A stretch of 36,282 nt of DNA. Origin: Cylindrodendrum hubeiense. Lineage: Eukaryota; Ascomycota; Sordariomycetes; Hypocreales; Nectriaceae. This document shows, in pieces, positions 10,642 to 22,248 of the stretch. The first letter of the stretch is position 1. Each line of letters opens with the position of its first letter. The notes under the pieces are model-generated. The model ran no database searches. It was not told where the DNA came from and saw only the letters and a list, made by a program, of their open reading frames with translations. The stretch spans positions 1 to 36,282 of the forward strand of contig JAANBB010000407.1 in NCBI GenBank assembly GCA_014621425.1. The letters are read 5' to 3'. The translations under genes were made by a program, and so were the position numbers.

Positions 10642-13600
10642 ATGTCTTCTCCTGGAACAGGAGATCTGGGGGAATCTGCCCCGGATGCGATGCTCACCCA
10701 ACCTGCACAGCTCGACGACGATCCATACAGCCTAGACATTTCCACACCTGTCGACTCCGACACTGGCCCTACGGACGACGCTGACGACGATCCTATCGCG
10801 TTGCTGCGAAATGAAATCCCGACCGATGGGTCCTTGATCAACAAGCGCAAATCGCCAGCTTCCCCGAATCCCAGCCAACCCGTACATGCAAAGAGGGCGA
10901 GAATAGATGAGGACGAGCCAAGAGGCTCAAAAGTTGCCCCAGACTCTGCGGTGGATCGGGCGAAACAACTCCCAGCGGAGATATGGCACCATATCTTCAC
11001 CTTTGTTCCACCCAGACCTCTGGGTCGTTTGTTGCTTGTCAACAAACTCTTCCATACCTGTCTACATCCGTGCCCCTCTGTCAGCTTTCCATCCCATCAA
11101 TCTGCTTCACGCTCCCCCCTTCAACCCTTGAAGCCTGATTCAATATGGCAATCTTCAAGGCGGCTATTCTGGCCCCGTATGCCTGCTCCGTTGAAGGGCA
11201 AGTCAGAGCTGGAGATGTGGCGCCTTGCCTGCTCCCTTTCCTGTCAATTTTGTGCTTTTAAGGGTGACTTGCAGAGCACCGCGGCCGGCGATCAGTGGCA
11301 TCGTGGGCCAGGCGCCAAGGGCGTCTCCCCTGTCTTTCCGTTTTCCGTGTCTACCTGTGGAAATTGTCTTACTAGCAAGAGCGTCAAGGTATGTACTGGT
11401 TTGTATGTCGCAAACTCCACTATCTCACTGTTACCACAGGAAATCGACATTCACTTGTCTTCTTCGATTCCATCGCTTCTCCTCCCAGCTCTTCCTGTGG
11501 TGTTGACCATGGACCAGCTACATGTGATACCTCCATGTGTAATGCAGACTGGAACATTACCTTCACACTTACAGGTGACAAAAGTGTTCTGGTCACACCA
11601 CCTTGAGGAGATTAAATCAGAATTTGAGTCCGTCAAGTTGCTAGGCTCTGCTGCGGCCGAAGAATGGGTGAAGGGTCTCGAGATTCGGGGAAAACAAGCC
11701 TTGGCCGACGCGTCCCGTTGGGAGAAGTGGGACTTGGCTGGAGGAGTATACCGGATGCGATCATTCCTAAGTTCTGTTTCTTCGGCGCCCTTGGACCTTA
11801 CCAACACGAGCAATACTGGTCCTGTTTGTTCGCAGCCATCCTCTGGTCACAGCTCAGAACATGTGCACCCAAATCTCCGCCGTCATGCTGAGCATCAACG
11901 ACAAGTTTCAGACCAGAGCGGAGTTGCAGGTCTAATAACAAAAGGAGATGCTAATAGCATCCAACCTCGTCCGCAGGGACAACAAAAGCGGACTAAAGAA
12001 GAGGTAGCCGAGCTGAAGCTCGTCAGACGCCGCCAGATTGAACGTCGCGCATGGAATCTTGAACCTCCCATTCACCCAAGTGTCCTTGCTCATATCCCAT
12101 CCTTTCAAGCAGCTCTACAAATCATCACCCCCCTTGACGAAAGCGCATGGGAACTTCTGAAACCGCGGATCCTTGCTCAAAGGGAGGAGGCCGAGTTGAG
12201 GGAGAAGGAAAAGATTGCAAATACTCGAGCCCTTCAAGAAAGACTGGAGATAAACAAAGAGGGACTCGTCGTCTCGAAAGAACCCCGAGAAGTTGCTGAT
12301 AAGGATTGGGACGATATTCAAGGTCCTCTTCGTGCTCGGATATCGAGCTTTGCGGACGAAATCATCCGAGATGGTTGGAACGACGGCGACAAAGTTAAGA
12401 AGAAGAACAGCCCTCAGTTTGCAGCTGATGTTCTCCTCTATGTCCGCAAGAGATTCTATGCCGAAGTTGCAAAAGATGCAGCAGCAGCTGTGGCAGCTGG
12501 CTTGGAGCCAATTCTGGACCCCCCAGAGGGTCCATGGACTCAGAAGTTGACCTTAGAAAATATGAAGTGGATTTTCGATGTCAAGATTAAACAGCATACG
12601 GAGCAATACCGCAAGGAACTTTTTCTTTGCCACGGCTGCATAGGAAACCTCAAATTCTACGGGTTTGAAGGAGTGATTCAGCACTATGCTGCCAAGCACA
12701 CAAGCGCCCTTAGTGTGGGCAGCGTCGTTGTCCACTGGAGAGCGGAATGGCCAGAAGTGCCTCCTTTTAGTCCGGATGCACGTCTTCCAGAAGTTTCTCA
12801 TCATAGTCAGCCTCCTGGCATATCACTTTCTTCCAGTGGGACACAGCCTTACCCGGCTTATGGGGTATATCATCCTGGTCCGCCAGCTGGATATCCAACA
12901 CCTGGCTATGCAGCGCCAGTACCTCATCAGTTCATCTCCGGACAACACACACCCTTCTCGCCAGCTAACCTCCACGACCCACGTGGACCATCGGCATATG
13001 GTGCACCTCAACACCCTCCCCCTTATGCACAAGATGGAGGCTATTCTTCATATCCCCCAAGGCCAGTTTACGGGACCCCGAATCACCCCCTCGACCCACC
13101 CGAAGGTTTTGGATATGCGAGTTCAGCACCTCGTGGGTTCAACTACGGTCCATATCATGACACCCGAGGGTCATATGGTAATCAACATCCAGGGGGTATC
13201 TATAAAGCGCGGCTCGACACTATGATCAGGGTTGCGAGGGAGGCCTGGAACAAGATCTCGGGTGTCAAGGACCTTCCTACATCCGTGAAGATTTGCGTGG
13301 TTGTACATTGCATAGCAAAGACGTTCCAGGACGAATTTGCTGAACCTGCACCCTTAGCAATGCTAATTGATGGACTGTCGAACCATAAAGAAATGCGACC
13401 TGTCCGGAATACCAACGGGCTAGCCTGCAAGGCTTGTTCCACTAGTCACAACCTCACACAGAAGACGAACTTCTCGCTACCCCAGTTAGCAAACCACTTC
13501 AACAAGAGCCATGTCGAAGGCCCGGTGTCTCAAGGCCTTCCCTCAATGGACTGGCGAATTGAGATGATCTTATTACCTGACATGTCTGTTCTGCGAGGGT

Positions 13601-14998
13601 TGAAGAGAATTATTGAAAACAACCGTCCTGCCTATGAGCTGGTTGCATCTACTCTGCCGTGGGCTTTCGAAGAAGCGCGAGCAGACCACCCTCCCCAGAG
13701 AGAGCTATGGTCAGGACCTGTCGATCAGCCGTTGAACGGGATGCCGCATAGAACAGATGATCATCCGCTCGCGCAATCCAGGGAATATGACATCCACCGA
13801 CGTGAACCAAACATTCCTGACATCAATGAGAAGCACTCAGCAATGAAAGCCTCCCGACGTCACGAATATGGCCGCACTCGGGAGCCGGAATTTTCGGGTG
13901 ACCAGATCCCTCATGCTACCCAAACACATAGCCCATCATCCCACGAAGTACCAAATCTGCGACCAGCCAGTGAAGTCTACGCTAGGAAGAAGGGCAGGGT
14001 TGAACAGATGCAAGGCAGGCACCCGCATGACAGTCTTGGTCGAGATTCTCCTCGTTCAGATCACTACGCGGGAGCAGTCGTTCAGGCAGACCAGAGCGAA
14101 CGACGGGAAGCACCAGCTGGTCATGGGCGTCCTGGCTCCTCTCATGGTGGTCATGGGGCGCATGTCCGAGATGACCGTGGCCTTGATTACCGAGATGCTG
14201 AACCGCAACGATACGCAAGCAGCGCACACCCTCGTGAAAGAGCTGTTGCTCCCAGTGATCGCTGGGAAGAGAAGCCTAGGCGATTAGAACAACCACTCAA
14301 CCCACACCCTCCTGGTCCTGTGACAACTCGTCTGGAGGATGATGGGTTTGGTCTCCTAGACGCTCTCGAGTCTCACCTCGAAATGGCGCATGAGGAGATT
14401 GTGTATGTTGACCAATCTGGGCGAGAAATCGGGCGAACAACACGGCCTCTGGAAGCGCATCCCCCCCCCTACCCAACTTCCCCGGCTTAGGTACCGCGAT
14501 GACACAGGCCGAGGCCCGGATATACGCCACCGCCCTCCGTCCCCCCGATACGATAAATACCCTTTGACGGACTATCAAGAACAGCATCTCAGGCCGAAAT
14601 ATGCGGCGCAAACTTACCGCCACGAACCAGAACCCATTCCTCACCGCGTGTACTACGATGACCTGCGTCCTCTCCCTGGCCCCCCAGTGCAAGCTTATGA
14701 GCTTGTTGAAGTCCGAGACCCCCAAGGCGATTACTTTATCAAGCGTCCCATCCGCAGGGACGAACGCGAGCCTTACATGTATGAAGATCGACCCCCACCC
14801 GGAGATTTGGGGGCGTATCCGCCGTATGGGCTTGTTGACGAATATCCAACTACGAGGACACATGGATATGCAACTGCCTCGCGGCCGACGTCGCTAGCCC
14901 CAGGTCGACCAAAGTCGAGGATGGAATGCGAGGAGTACGACCCGAGATATCCAGCAACAGGCTCTGGGGAGCCCGCCCAACGTCATAGCAGACGTTAG
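10642..14998 (+). CDS. Large F-box domain protein with two C2H2-like finger segments
   Basis: Proposed exons are 10642-11388, 11440-14402 and 14491-14998, giving about 1405 residues. Intron 11389-11439 (51 nt, GTATGT...CCACAG) is in frame and stop-free but has good splice sites. Intron 14403-14490 (GTATGT...CGGCTTAG) joins the long frame to a second frame; a one-base frameshift in the C9 run at 14461-14469 is the alternative. An F-box starts at about residue 110 (LPAEIWHHIFTFVPPRPLGR), preceded by an acidic N-terminus with a basic KRARIDEDEPRG patch. Zinc-finger-like segments occur at about 646-671 (CHGC...HYAAKH) and 912-939 (CKAC...HFNKSH). Between and after them are Pro/Tyr/Gly-rich and Arg/Glu/His-rich disordered stretches. 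F-box proteins recruit substrates to SCF ubiquitin ligases through Skp1; the substrate is unknown. ATG 10642 was chosen because the upstream extension to 10546 has no protein character. Confidence 0.82.
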
Positions 14999-15725
14999 GT
15001 GAATAGCAGAGGCTCTCCCATATTCTTGTTATTTCCTACGAGGACATATTGGGAGTACCAGGTGTAAAAATGAAATATGAATAATTTGTACCTTACGGTG
15101 GTTAAGCCCATGATTGCGGTCCAGAATGCGACAACGAAATAAACCACCACCGGGACAGCATTTAGCAATAGGACTCATTGCTACCGCCAGTCCCCATCCT
15201 ATCAATATCAATCATGTTGACCAAAACTCTCCAAGTTTGAGGGGTCACTGGCCTTATGATCGAGTGAATTGCGCTGCTGTGTCCCTCTCTGATATCGTTA
15301 TGAAGCTGTGATTAACAATCTCTACGTCCTTTGCCAGCCTGGTGAAAAGGGTTGTTTCTTTCTTCATGATGCGCATCTATCACTCGGCATGGGCGACTTG
15401 GTAACATGTAGTGAGCTGAAAAAAGTAATACATTGTATTCTGATAATGATGAGGATGACGAGCCGAGTTGTGTTTTACATACAAGCCCTCTCCTCTTCTT
15501 CGCGGGCGCAGATAGCTGAGTGGCAAAATCCGAATGCCGATGGTGGTGTGGTGTACAAAATAAACAAGTTTACAACAGACCTCCTCCCCATGAGCAGTCC
15601 TGCAAAAAAAGGTTTGCAGTCGCTGTACAATGCGATCGGTTTAACACGCGCCGTCATGTGCTCCCATGTGTCTAGACTCCGTGACGCTCATTACTGCATT
15701 CGCCTCCCTGTTTGTTGGGGGTGCC
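14999..15725. other. Convergent 3' intergenic region, no gene supported
   Basis: This 727-base region lies between the ends of the F-box gene and dnm1. It is A/T-richer than its neighbours. A 145-codon plus ORF (15308-15745) overlaps the dnm1 3' end and has no recognisable domain. Confidence 0.6.
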
Positions 15726-18315
15726 TTAAAGCACCTCGCCGATGATCTTGGCGGCCTCCCGGTATGTCTGGAGGAGGCGCTCGCACTTCTCACGCTCTTT
15801 CTTGACGGTGTCGTCTTCGTAGAGGAGCTCCTCAAAGAGGGTCTCCTTGTAGAGCTCGCTGACTAGTCGGTTCTGGACCACGTCCTTGCAGTGATTCACG
15901 AGCAGGTGCATGACCGCCTTGGGGACCTGGTCAGCGATAGATTCACGGACGATGTTAAAGTACGACGAGATGAGGGCCCTGATCAACTCCGTCTCCATGG
16001 CCTCGCGTTCAGTCATGGCAGGCTCGCCAGATTCGCCCTATGGAGTAGTCAGCAACTGTATTCGCATGGACAAGCGGGTCCGGTCACTTACAAGATGCGA
16101 AGCCAGACCGTAGCTCTTCCCTGTTCGATCATAATCATCCTCCTGAGCCGTGGATGGTCGCTTCTCCTCCCGGCGGACAATGGGGAAGCCGACCTCAGAA
16201 ACCTGGCTGCTGTGTCGCCCGTTGATCGGGCTGGGCAAGGGGCCACCAATGGTCGTTCCATCCTTGCCAAAGAAATAGTTCAGGAATGAATCTTTGGCAC
16301 CGCCGAGGCCCTGCTGCTGGTTAAACCTGGCTGGCGATGCTGATCGGATGCCGTTCATGGTGGTGGAGCCCATGGCCGCTGCCAAACTGCCAGGACCGTT
16401 TTCCCTGGCAGGGGGTGATAGGCTGCGAGGAGGCTTCGTGATCTTGGGGCGAGTGATAGCAGACTCGGCCGCCTTCTCGCCAGGTGCAACAACACCATCC
16501 TCATTCTCAGGGCCATCGCCGTTGGCCTCGAGCTCCTTCATTCGTCGCTTCTCTCGGCGGTCACGCTCCTCCTGAATCAGCCTTTTTCGCTCACGCTCCT
16601 GCTTAGCGCTGACGACGTGGCTCATAGCAGCAGCGGCACCAAGGAAGTTGGGGTGGTTCGTGTTGATGTAGGCGCGCTGGATCGAGATCAGGGACTCGAC
16701 GTATGAGGAAGCTGGGCCCAGTCGTTCACGGAGAAGGTCTGAGACAGTCTCGATAAGCTTGGCCTGCAATCTCGGATACCGTGAGAGCTCCGTAGAACCG
16801 CAGGTGTGGCAGATCTTGATGAGCTCCTCATAAACCAGTTCAACGCAGCGCTGACTGGGAATCTCCAGAAGCTTGATCTGAGGCTTCACCAAAAGGTCAA
16901 AGGCCATCTCTGGGACGAAGAGACTAGGTCGGGGTCCAGTCGAGTTTCGGATAGCCGTTCGAATGTCGAGGGCGGAAAGGTTGCAGGTAGGGTCGATGGT
17001 ATCGAGTGAGCTCCCGAACACCGAGTTAAAGATGTAGTAGATGCGCGCACCGCCACAGAGTTCCTTCGTCGAGATCTCGGTCGAGGTACCATCGATCGAG
17101 GAGATGAAGGACGTGGCAAATCGAGTCATTTGTTGAAGGATTAGAGAACCACGATGTTCCTTCCCGCTGAAGTGCATGTCGCCATAACTGGCCAGCTCCT
17201 GCTGGGTCTGGCCCATGAGGGTATTAAGTCGGGCCTTGATATCAGGCAATCGCTCTCGGATGTGAGCCATCAAAGTCGTGTTAAGCGTCTTTGCCAGAAA
17301 CTGAGTACCGCATCGGTTCGAGATGTTGCGATAGGCAGGGTGGTGCTTGAAAAAGTCGGTCTCGGCCTGGAGAGCATCCTCCATAGGCTTGCTTCCTAGA
17401 ATATCCTGCTGCGAGCGGTTGACAGCGCCAATGAAACCAAGCTTCAGAGGATAGACACGGCCCGAGAGAATGTCGAGGGCATTGGTGCCATGGTCCATCA
17501 GGTCAACCTTGGTGAGAACACCAATGGTCCTCCTGCCGAGAGGGTCGACATGTCGGGCAAGCTTCAGAGCCTCCGAGTTGACGATATCGACGTTCGCGGG
17601 GGACACAGCAAGGATGATACTGTTGGGCTTCGCAATGTATTCGGAGATGAGGTTCCGGGTCTGCTTCTCGATGTCGGTGGGCTGGTCGCCGATGGGGACC
17701 TGTACAAAATGTTTGTCAGTGGGGCTCTATGACGAGGGCAGCACAAGCACGCAAGCACGCAAGCAGTCCTCACCTTTGTCAATCCGGGAAGATCGACAAG
17801 TGTCAGGTTAAGGACATAGGGAGAGTAGATCTTCAGGTTGATGGGCTGTCTGTTGATGCCCTTGTTGCTGCCGGCGACTCGGGCCGTCTCGTTCTCGATC
17901 TCTCGCTTGACGTCGGAAAAGTCGTTGAAGCGTCGATTGGGGATGTGATGGAATTCGGCCCACTCGGAGCGGCGAGCGGCACCGGGGGAATGATAGGGGT
18001 CGCCCGTAGGATCGGGGGCGGCCTCGTCGTCGGGGACGTTGATGAGCTGGAGGATCAGGGGGCGGCGAGTGACGATGCCGCTTCCTCGTGGTAGGAAGTC
18101 TCGGCCAACAATGTTTTCAAGAACAGACGACTTTCCCGCTGACTGGGATCCGACGACAACCTGGACGTGTGTCAGCCAAAAGGCACAAAACCAATTAGGG
18201 GAAGCGTGGTGCGTACAATCTGGGGCAGGTCAAGGGAGTCACTGCCAATGGTGTTGAAGACCAGATCTTGCAGCTTGTTGACTGTGATGAGAAGATCCTC
18301 ACCGAGGGCAGCCAT
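15726..18315 (-). CDS. dnm1: Dynamin-related GTPase Dnm1 (mitochondrial and peroxisomal fission)
   Basis: Four exons on the minus strand: 18217-18315, 17774-18160, 16092-17699 and 15726-16037; introns of 56, 74 and 54 nt. The product is about 801 residues. The GTPase domain shows GSQSAGKSS (P-loop, 37-45), RPLILQL, DLPGLTK (154-162) and TKVD. The stalk follows, then a variable Arg/Glu/Pro-rich insert (about 535-695) containing [11 protein letters not shown], then the GTPase effector domain (about 700-801) to KIIGEVL. The start [20 protein letters not shown], the [12 protein letters not shown] segment and the FLNYFFGKD insert motif place it with Dnm1/Drp1 rather than Vps1. Dnm1 is recruited by Fis1/Mdv1-type adaptors and constricts mitochondria and peroxisomes. 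It is divergent from cox19, with 545 bases between the start codons. Confidence 0.93.
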
Positions 18316-18860
18316 TGTGACGAGTGGGACAGGGCCGACGGAAGACAGCAGGACAGAGACGGCAGGACAGAAACAGCACGCAGGCTCGCAGAGATGACTT
18401 GAAGCTGGAGTCAGAGGTCCGCTGGCTGTCCAGGACACGGAGTTTTGATCTGCGCGTGTCGCTGTCGCTATCAATCAATTCCAGGAATTCATGCGTTGAT
18501 GCAGGCTTCCAAGGGTGCGGCGTTGGCGTCGGGTTCACGTGTGTCCAGGTACGGTAAGGCACGGTGTGATACGGTATACTTGGGCCAACGGTAGGTACCT
18601 AGGTACCGCCCGCCGGGGCATTTCGGCTCTGCGGTACCTATCGCAATGCGCCCCGATGATGCCTACAAGGCGCGTCAGAGCTCCGCAACGCCCGTGCCAC
18701 GTCGTCAGCCACAGCTGGGCGACGTGCCGTTAAGCGGTATAGATCTGCCGCTGTATCGGGGCGTCATGCTCGGCCCAGTGGCACGACTTTTACATCTGGG
18801 ATATGGCCATGAGAGTCAAACAGCGTGCTCCGGAGACAGCTAGACGCCCAATTCACAGTC
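18316..18860. promoter_or_regulatory. Divergent promoter region between dnm1 and cox19
   Basis: This 545-base region contains several TACGGTA-like words between 18549 and 18592 and a perfect 14-bp palindrome GGTACCTAGGTACC at 18594-18607. No coding gene is supported. Because both neighbouring products act at mitochondria, shared control is possible but not shown. Confidence 0.6.
18594..18607. promoter_or_regulatory. Perfect 14-bp palindrome GGTACCTAGGTACC
   Basis: The sequence equals its own reverse complement over 14 bases. It sits near the middle of the dnm1/cox19 intergenic region. It could be a dimeric factor site or simply part of the GGTA-type repeats seen elsewhere in this window. Confidence 0.5.
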
Positions 18861-19393
18861 ATGAGTACCTTTGGAAGCCCCGGAACGCTGCCGACGACAA
18901 GGCCCAACCCGTGAGTGACTCTGGCTCCGTGCTTCTGGCTCCGTGCTTCTGGCACCTTCTTTGTTCCTGCATGACTGACTAGCCCTCCCGGTGCAGGCCG
19001 CAGCGTGGCAGCTTTCCTCTCGATCATGACGGTTAGTGGCCCTACCCACCAGGTTGCGTGTCAAGCAAACTGACAGACCCATTACGCCCACAGGCGAGTG
19101 TAAGTCGATAATAGCCAACTACCTGGCATGCATAAAGAAGGTGCGCGGCGTCAACGAAGACGAATGCCGCATCCTCGCAAAGTCCTATCTCGGATGCAGG
19201 ATGGATAAGTACGAAGAACCCGAATCCTCATTGACACGACATGAGATGGCGTACACCCCGCGGAAGAAGACGGACTAACCGATGACTCAGAAACCTGATG
19301 GCGAGGGATGAGTTCAAAAATCTTGGATTTGCCGAGCCTCCGCCTCCACCAAAGGAGCCCGAGAAAGGTGTCAAGGGTGAATTGCAGTGGTAG
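18861..19393 (+). CDS. cox19: Cox19, CX9C cytochrome c oxidase assembly factor
   Basis: Four exons: 18861-18910, 18997-19031, 19094-19208 and 19291-19393; introns are 86, 62 and 82 nt. The product is 100 residues. It begins MSTFGSPGTLPTTRPNPPQR, continues with RGSFPLDHDGEC and then a twin CX9C fold (CKSIIANYLAC pattern: DGEC..YLAC; DECRILAKSYLGC), KNLMARDEF and a Pro/Glu-rich end. This matches the Cox19 family, soluble intermembrane-space proteins imported by Mia40/Erv1 that work with Cox11 in copper delivery to cytochrome oxidase. The gene is highly split for its size and its exons are invisible in any single frame. Intron 1 carries a 14-bp tandem duplication (18921-18948). Confidence 0.92.
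18921..18948. repeat. Perfect 14-bp tandem duplication in cox19 intron 1
   Basis: The unit CTGGCTCCGTGCTT is present twice head to tail with a partial third copy. It accounts for much of the extra length of this 86-nt intron. Confidence 0.85.
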
Positions 19394-19794
19394 TTTGCAG
19401 ATGGGCAGATGGGCAAATGAGAGGCAGACACGACAAAAAGGCCACGCCCCGCTCTACCAGCTTGTCCGTTGAGACAAGCCATGTACATTAAATACTCAAG
19501 CATAATCCTGCCGGCCTGGCAATGCAGACCATGATCAACGCTCTCCGCGCTTCTTTTTTCAAGTGTTTGCGCTTGGCCTTTGTTGCTGGTGGTGATATAG
19601 TTGATTCAGTTAATCATGGCCATGGCGGCCGTTGTCTGGCCAACGTCGCATAAGGTTCACCTGTCTAGTCACCCATACAAAAGTGCCCGCCCTCACACCA
19701 CCTCCGGTCAACCATCCATTGACTCACCGAGCCTTTGCATACCGTACAGGACATTTTATTGATTTCTTTTTCCCCAGCAGGTCCTGCGGTCAAG
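19394..19794. other. Intergenic region between cox19 and the LIM gene
   Basis: This 401-base region has no supported ORF. A strong acceptor-like sequence (T-rich tract then CCCCAGCAG, ending 19780) lies 14 bases before the LIM gene ATG, so a 5' UTR intron in that gene is plausible. Confidence 0.5.
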
Positions 19795-22248
19795 ATGCCA
19801 ACAACGGGAAAGCTTAGCGACAGCAAGTCGCGTAAGGTGACGCCGCCGTCACCTTCCTACATGTCTAACGATCAGTTTGGTATGCATGACGCGTGAAGAA
19901 GCTCACGAGCTCCCCAGCTAACCCGACTCCTCTGCACAGCGAGCTATCTTGCAGAGCTCCGTTCCAACCGCGTTGCCCGACCCGGCGGTGCAAGACCCCA
20001 ACCTGCCGGAGCCCGTCCAGCCCCAAGCCGCGCGAGCACCCATCGATCGAGCAACGGCCGCTTCAGCCCCGACGCCGTCTCCCAGGCCGATAGCTTGAAC
20101 AGCAAAGTCCCCAGCGTCGCTGCTGGCAGCATCACCTCTCGCTATTCCACCACCAGTGGGCGCGGCCGTGACTACATTCCGACATCGGGGTCTACGCCTC
20201 TGAAGCCTGGCGAAGTGGTTCCATCCGCCACCTACATCGAGCGCGGACAGCGATGGATGGAAAAGGAGGAGGTCAACTCACTACGCGATGCGATGGACGA
20301 AATGGACTTGCGCAAGAGCACAAAGGGAACGCCTGCTCCCCAGGAGACAACCCCCCAAGACAACCCAGATGATGAGACCCGCATTTACACGGCTGCGCTG
20401 GACGAAGCCGCCGAGCTCGTCTGGAAACATCAACATGGCAAAGCCTCTCCACCACCCGATGCCCCATATCGATACCGACCACATCTTAGAAAGAACAGTT
20501 ATGCGCTTGCTCGCACCGCTAGTATCGGGGATGGGTCTGCCGGAAAACATGGCACCCGTTCTTTCTCTGGCAGTTCTACGGAGAGCGAGGGTCGCCCTTC
20601 ATTGGAACAAAACCAGTCCGGGGAGCAGTCAAACCACAAGTCCAAGTCTTATGGCAATGTCGGGGCCCGCTCTGGTCAATTCCCTGAGCAACGCCGCCAT
20701 GGCAGCCTGAAGAGGAACATCAGCGGGGAAGTTGAGCGACCCTTCTCTGGGGATCAGATCTGGGAGGAACCTGAGTCATCTCCGAAAAAGGGGGTCGTCC
20801 GCTCTGGTCGTGCATCGCCTGAGAAACTGAGCAACCGGCCCCAGAACCCCACGAACACCACGAACCGCGTTCGCTTTGAGCCTGTCGAGGAGGAGTCTGC
20901 CAAGAGCAAGCGTCTCGAGCGGATTGAGATCCATCGCAACCCCCCTACTCGATCCCGCAACGCCCAGTACACAACCAACTCTGTGTCTGAGACGCCTGCC
21001 CCAGTGGACGACAAGGCAGAGATAAAGGATGGAATCGAGGTTCGTGGCGAGGACATTCGCGCCGCAACCAGTATGCGGTTGAAGGATCGCAGCCCAAACC
21101 TCCCGGAGCCCACCGCCGTCAGTGACAGTCCGGGACGGCCCATTGTAAGCTTCGATGCTAGTTGGAAAGCCCCGGACGAGTCAACTGATATCACCCCAGA
21201 CCGGTCAATCCCGGCCGCCTCCAGCTCCTCCTTCCAAGAGAAAGCCAAACCCATGGAGATACCTAGTATCGTTGTGGCAGAGGAAAGTTCGCCGATGTCG
21301 TCAAGTGCGAGCATCCCATCAATCTCAGTAGCCGGTCCCGACGATAGACCAAGAGGCTCGATACCTTCGATCAATGTTCCAACGATCAACGTCCCGACCA
21401 TCGCCGTGGATGAGGCGCCTGGTGATTTCAGCGTCCCATCTATTGTGACGCCCGACGACAAACCACCTTCCCGCGCCCGCCCACTCCCGACCCCTAGGGC
21501 AACCGGCCCTCCCAAACGAGCTCAGCGCCCACGAGGCCACTGGTCTCCTGCTCCTGGCAGCACGGGGCGCCTCAACGCCATCTGTCATGAGTGTGACTTC
21601 CCCATCGAAGGGAGATTCGTAGCTCTGGCTGGTGGCTCCGAACGATTCCACCCTCAGTGCTTTAGTTGCTACTCCTGTGGCACGGGCCTCGAAGCAATGG
21701 AAATCAGTCCGGAGCCACTCAAGATGCGCAACGAGCGGCTGGAACGCATCCGGCGCCGCGCAGCTGGCGACATTCTCGATGAAATTCCCGGAATGACCAT
21801 GGCTGAAGACGGTGACGAGCGCCTGCGCTTCTTTTGCCATCTGGATTGGCACGAATTGTTCGCGCCCCGTTGCAAGCACTGCCACACACCCATCCTAGGT
21901 GAGCATATCGTGGCTCTTGGAGAGCACTGGCACTATGGCCACTTCTTCTGCGCCGAGTGCGGCGACCCATTTGGGCACGGCATGACGCACATTGAGAAAG
22001 ACGGCTATGCCTGGTGTGTTAACTGTCAGACCAAGCGCACCGAGCGGCGGGCGCCCAAGTGTAAGAAATGCAATACGGCCGTCATCGGGCAGTACGTTCA
22101 GGCGTTGGGGGGTGAGTGGCATGATGCCTGCTTCCGCTGCGCCGAGTGCCAGGGAGGTTTTGATGACGGCCAGATCTTCCCCAAGGAAGTTGACGGAATG
22201 TTTGTGGTGCTATGCACTGGTTGCCGGACGATGGAACTCAAGGCGTGA
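19795..22248 (+). CDS. pxl1: Paxillin-like protein with three LIM domains
   Basis: Two exons, 19795-19879 and 19940-22248; the 60-nt intron has donor GTATGC, a CTAAC branch and acceptor GCACAG. The product is 797 residues. The N-terminus holds a short amphipathic segment (DQFASYLAELRSNR, about 26-39). A long Ser/Pro-rich disordered region follows, with a cluster of [IV]P[ST]I repeats at about 467-530. Three LIM domains lie at about 577-668, 673-731 and 736-795, each with the CxxC...HxxC and CxxC ligands. LIM1 has an unusually long second-finger loop (52 residues between CYSC and FFC). This architecture fits fungal Pxl1/paxillin-type scaffolds, which act at the contractile ring and polarity sites with Rho GTPases. 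The symbol is by architecture, not by a search. Confidence 0.82.

Noticed and set aside
15308..15745. 145-codon plus-strand ORF between the F-box gene and dnm1
   Set aside because: It overlaps the dnm1 stop region, has no recognisable domain, and lies in an A/T-rich convergent 3' region.
15726..18315. Vps1 as the identity of the dynamin gene
   Set aside because: The start, the [10 protein letters not shown] segment, the FLNYFFGKD insert and the ~800-residue length fit Dnm1/Drp1; Vps1 is shorter and differs at these places.
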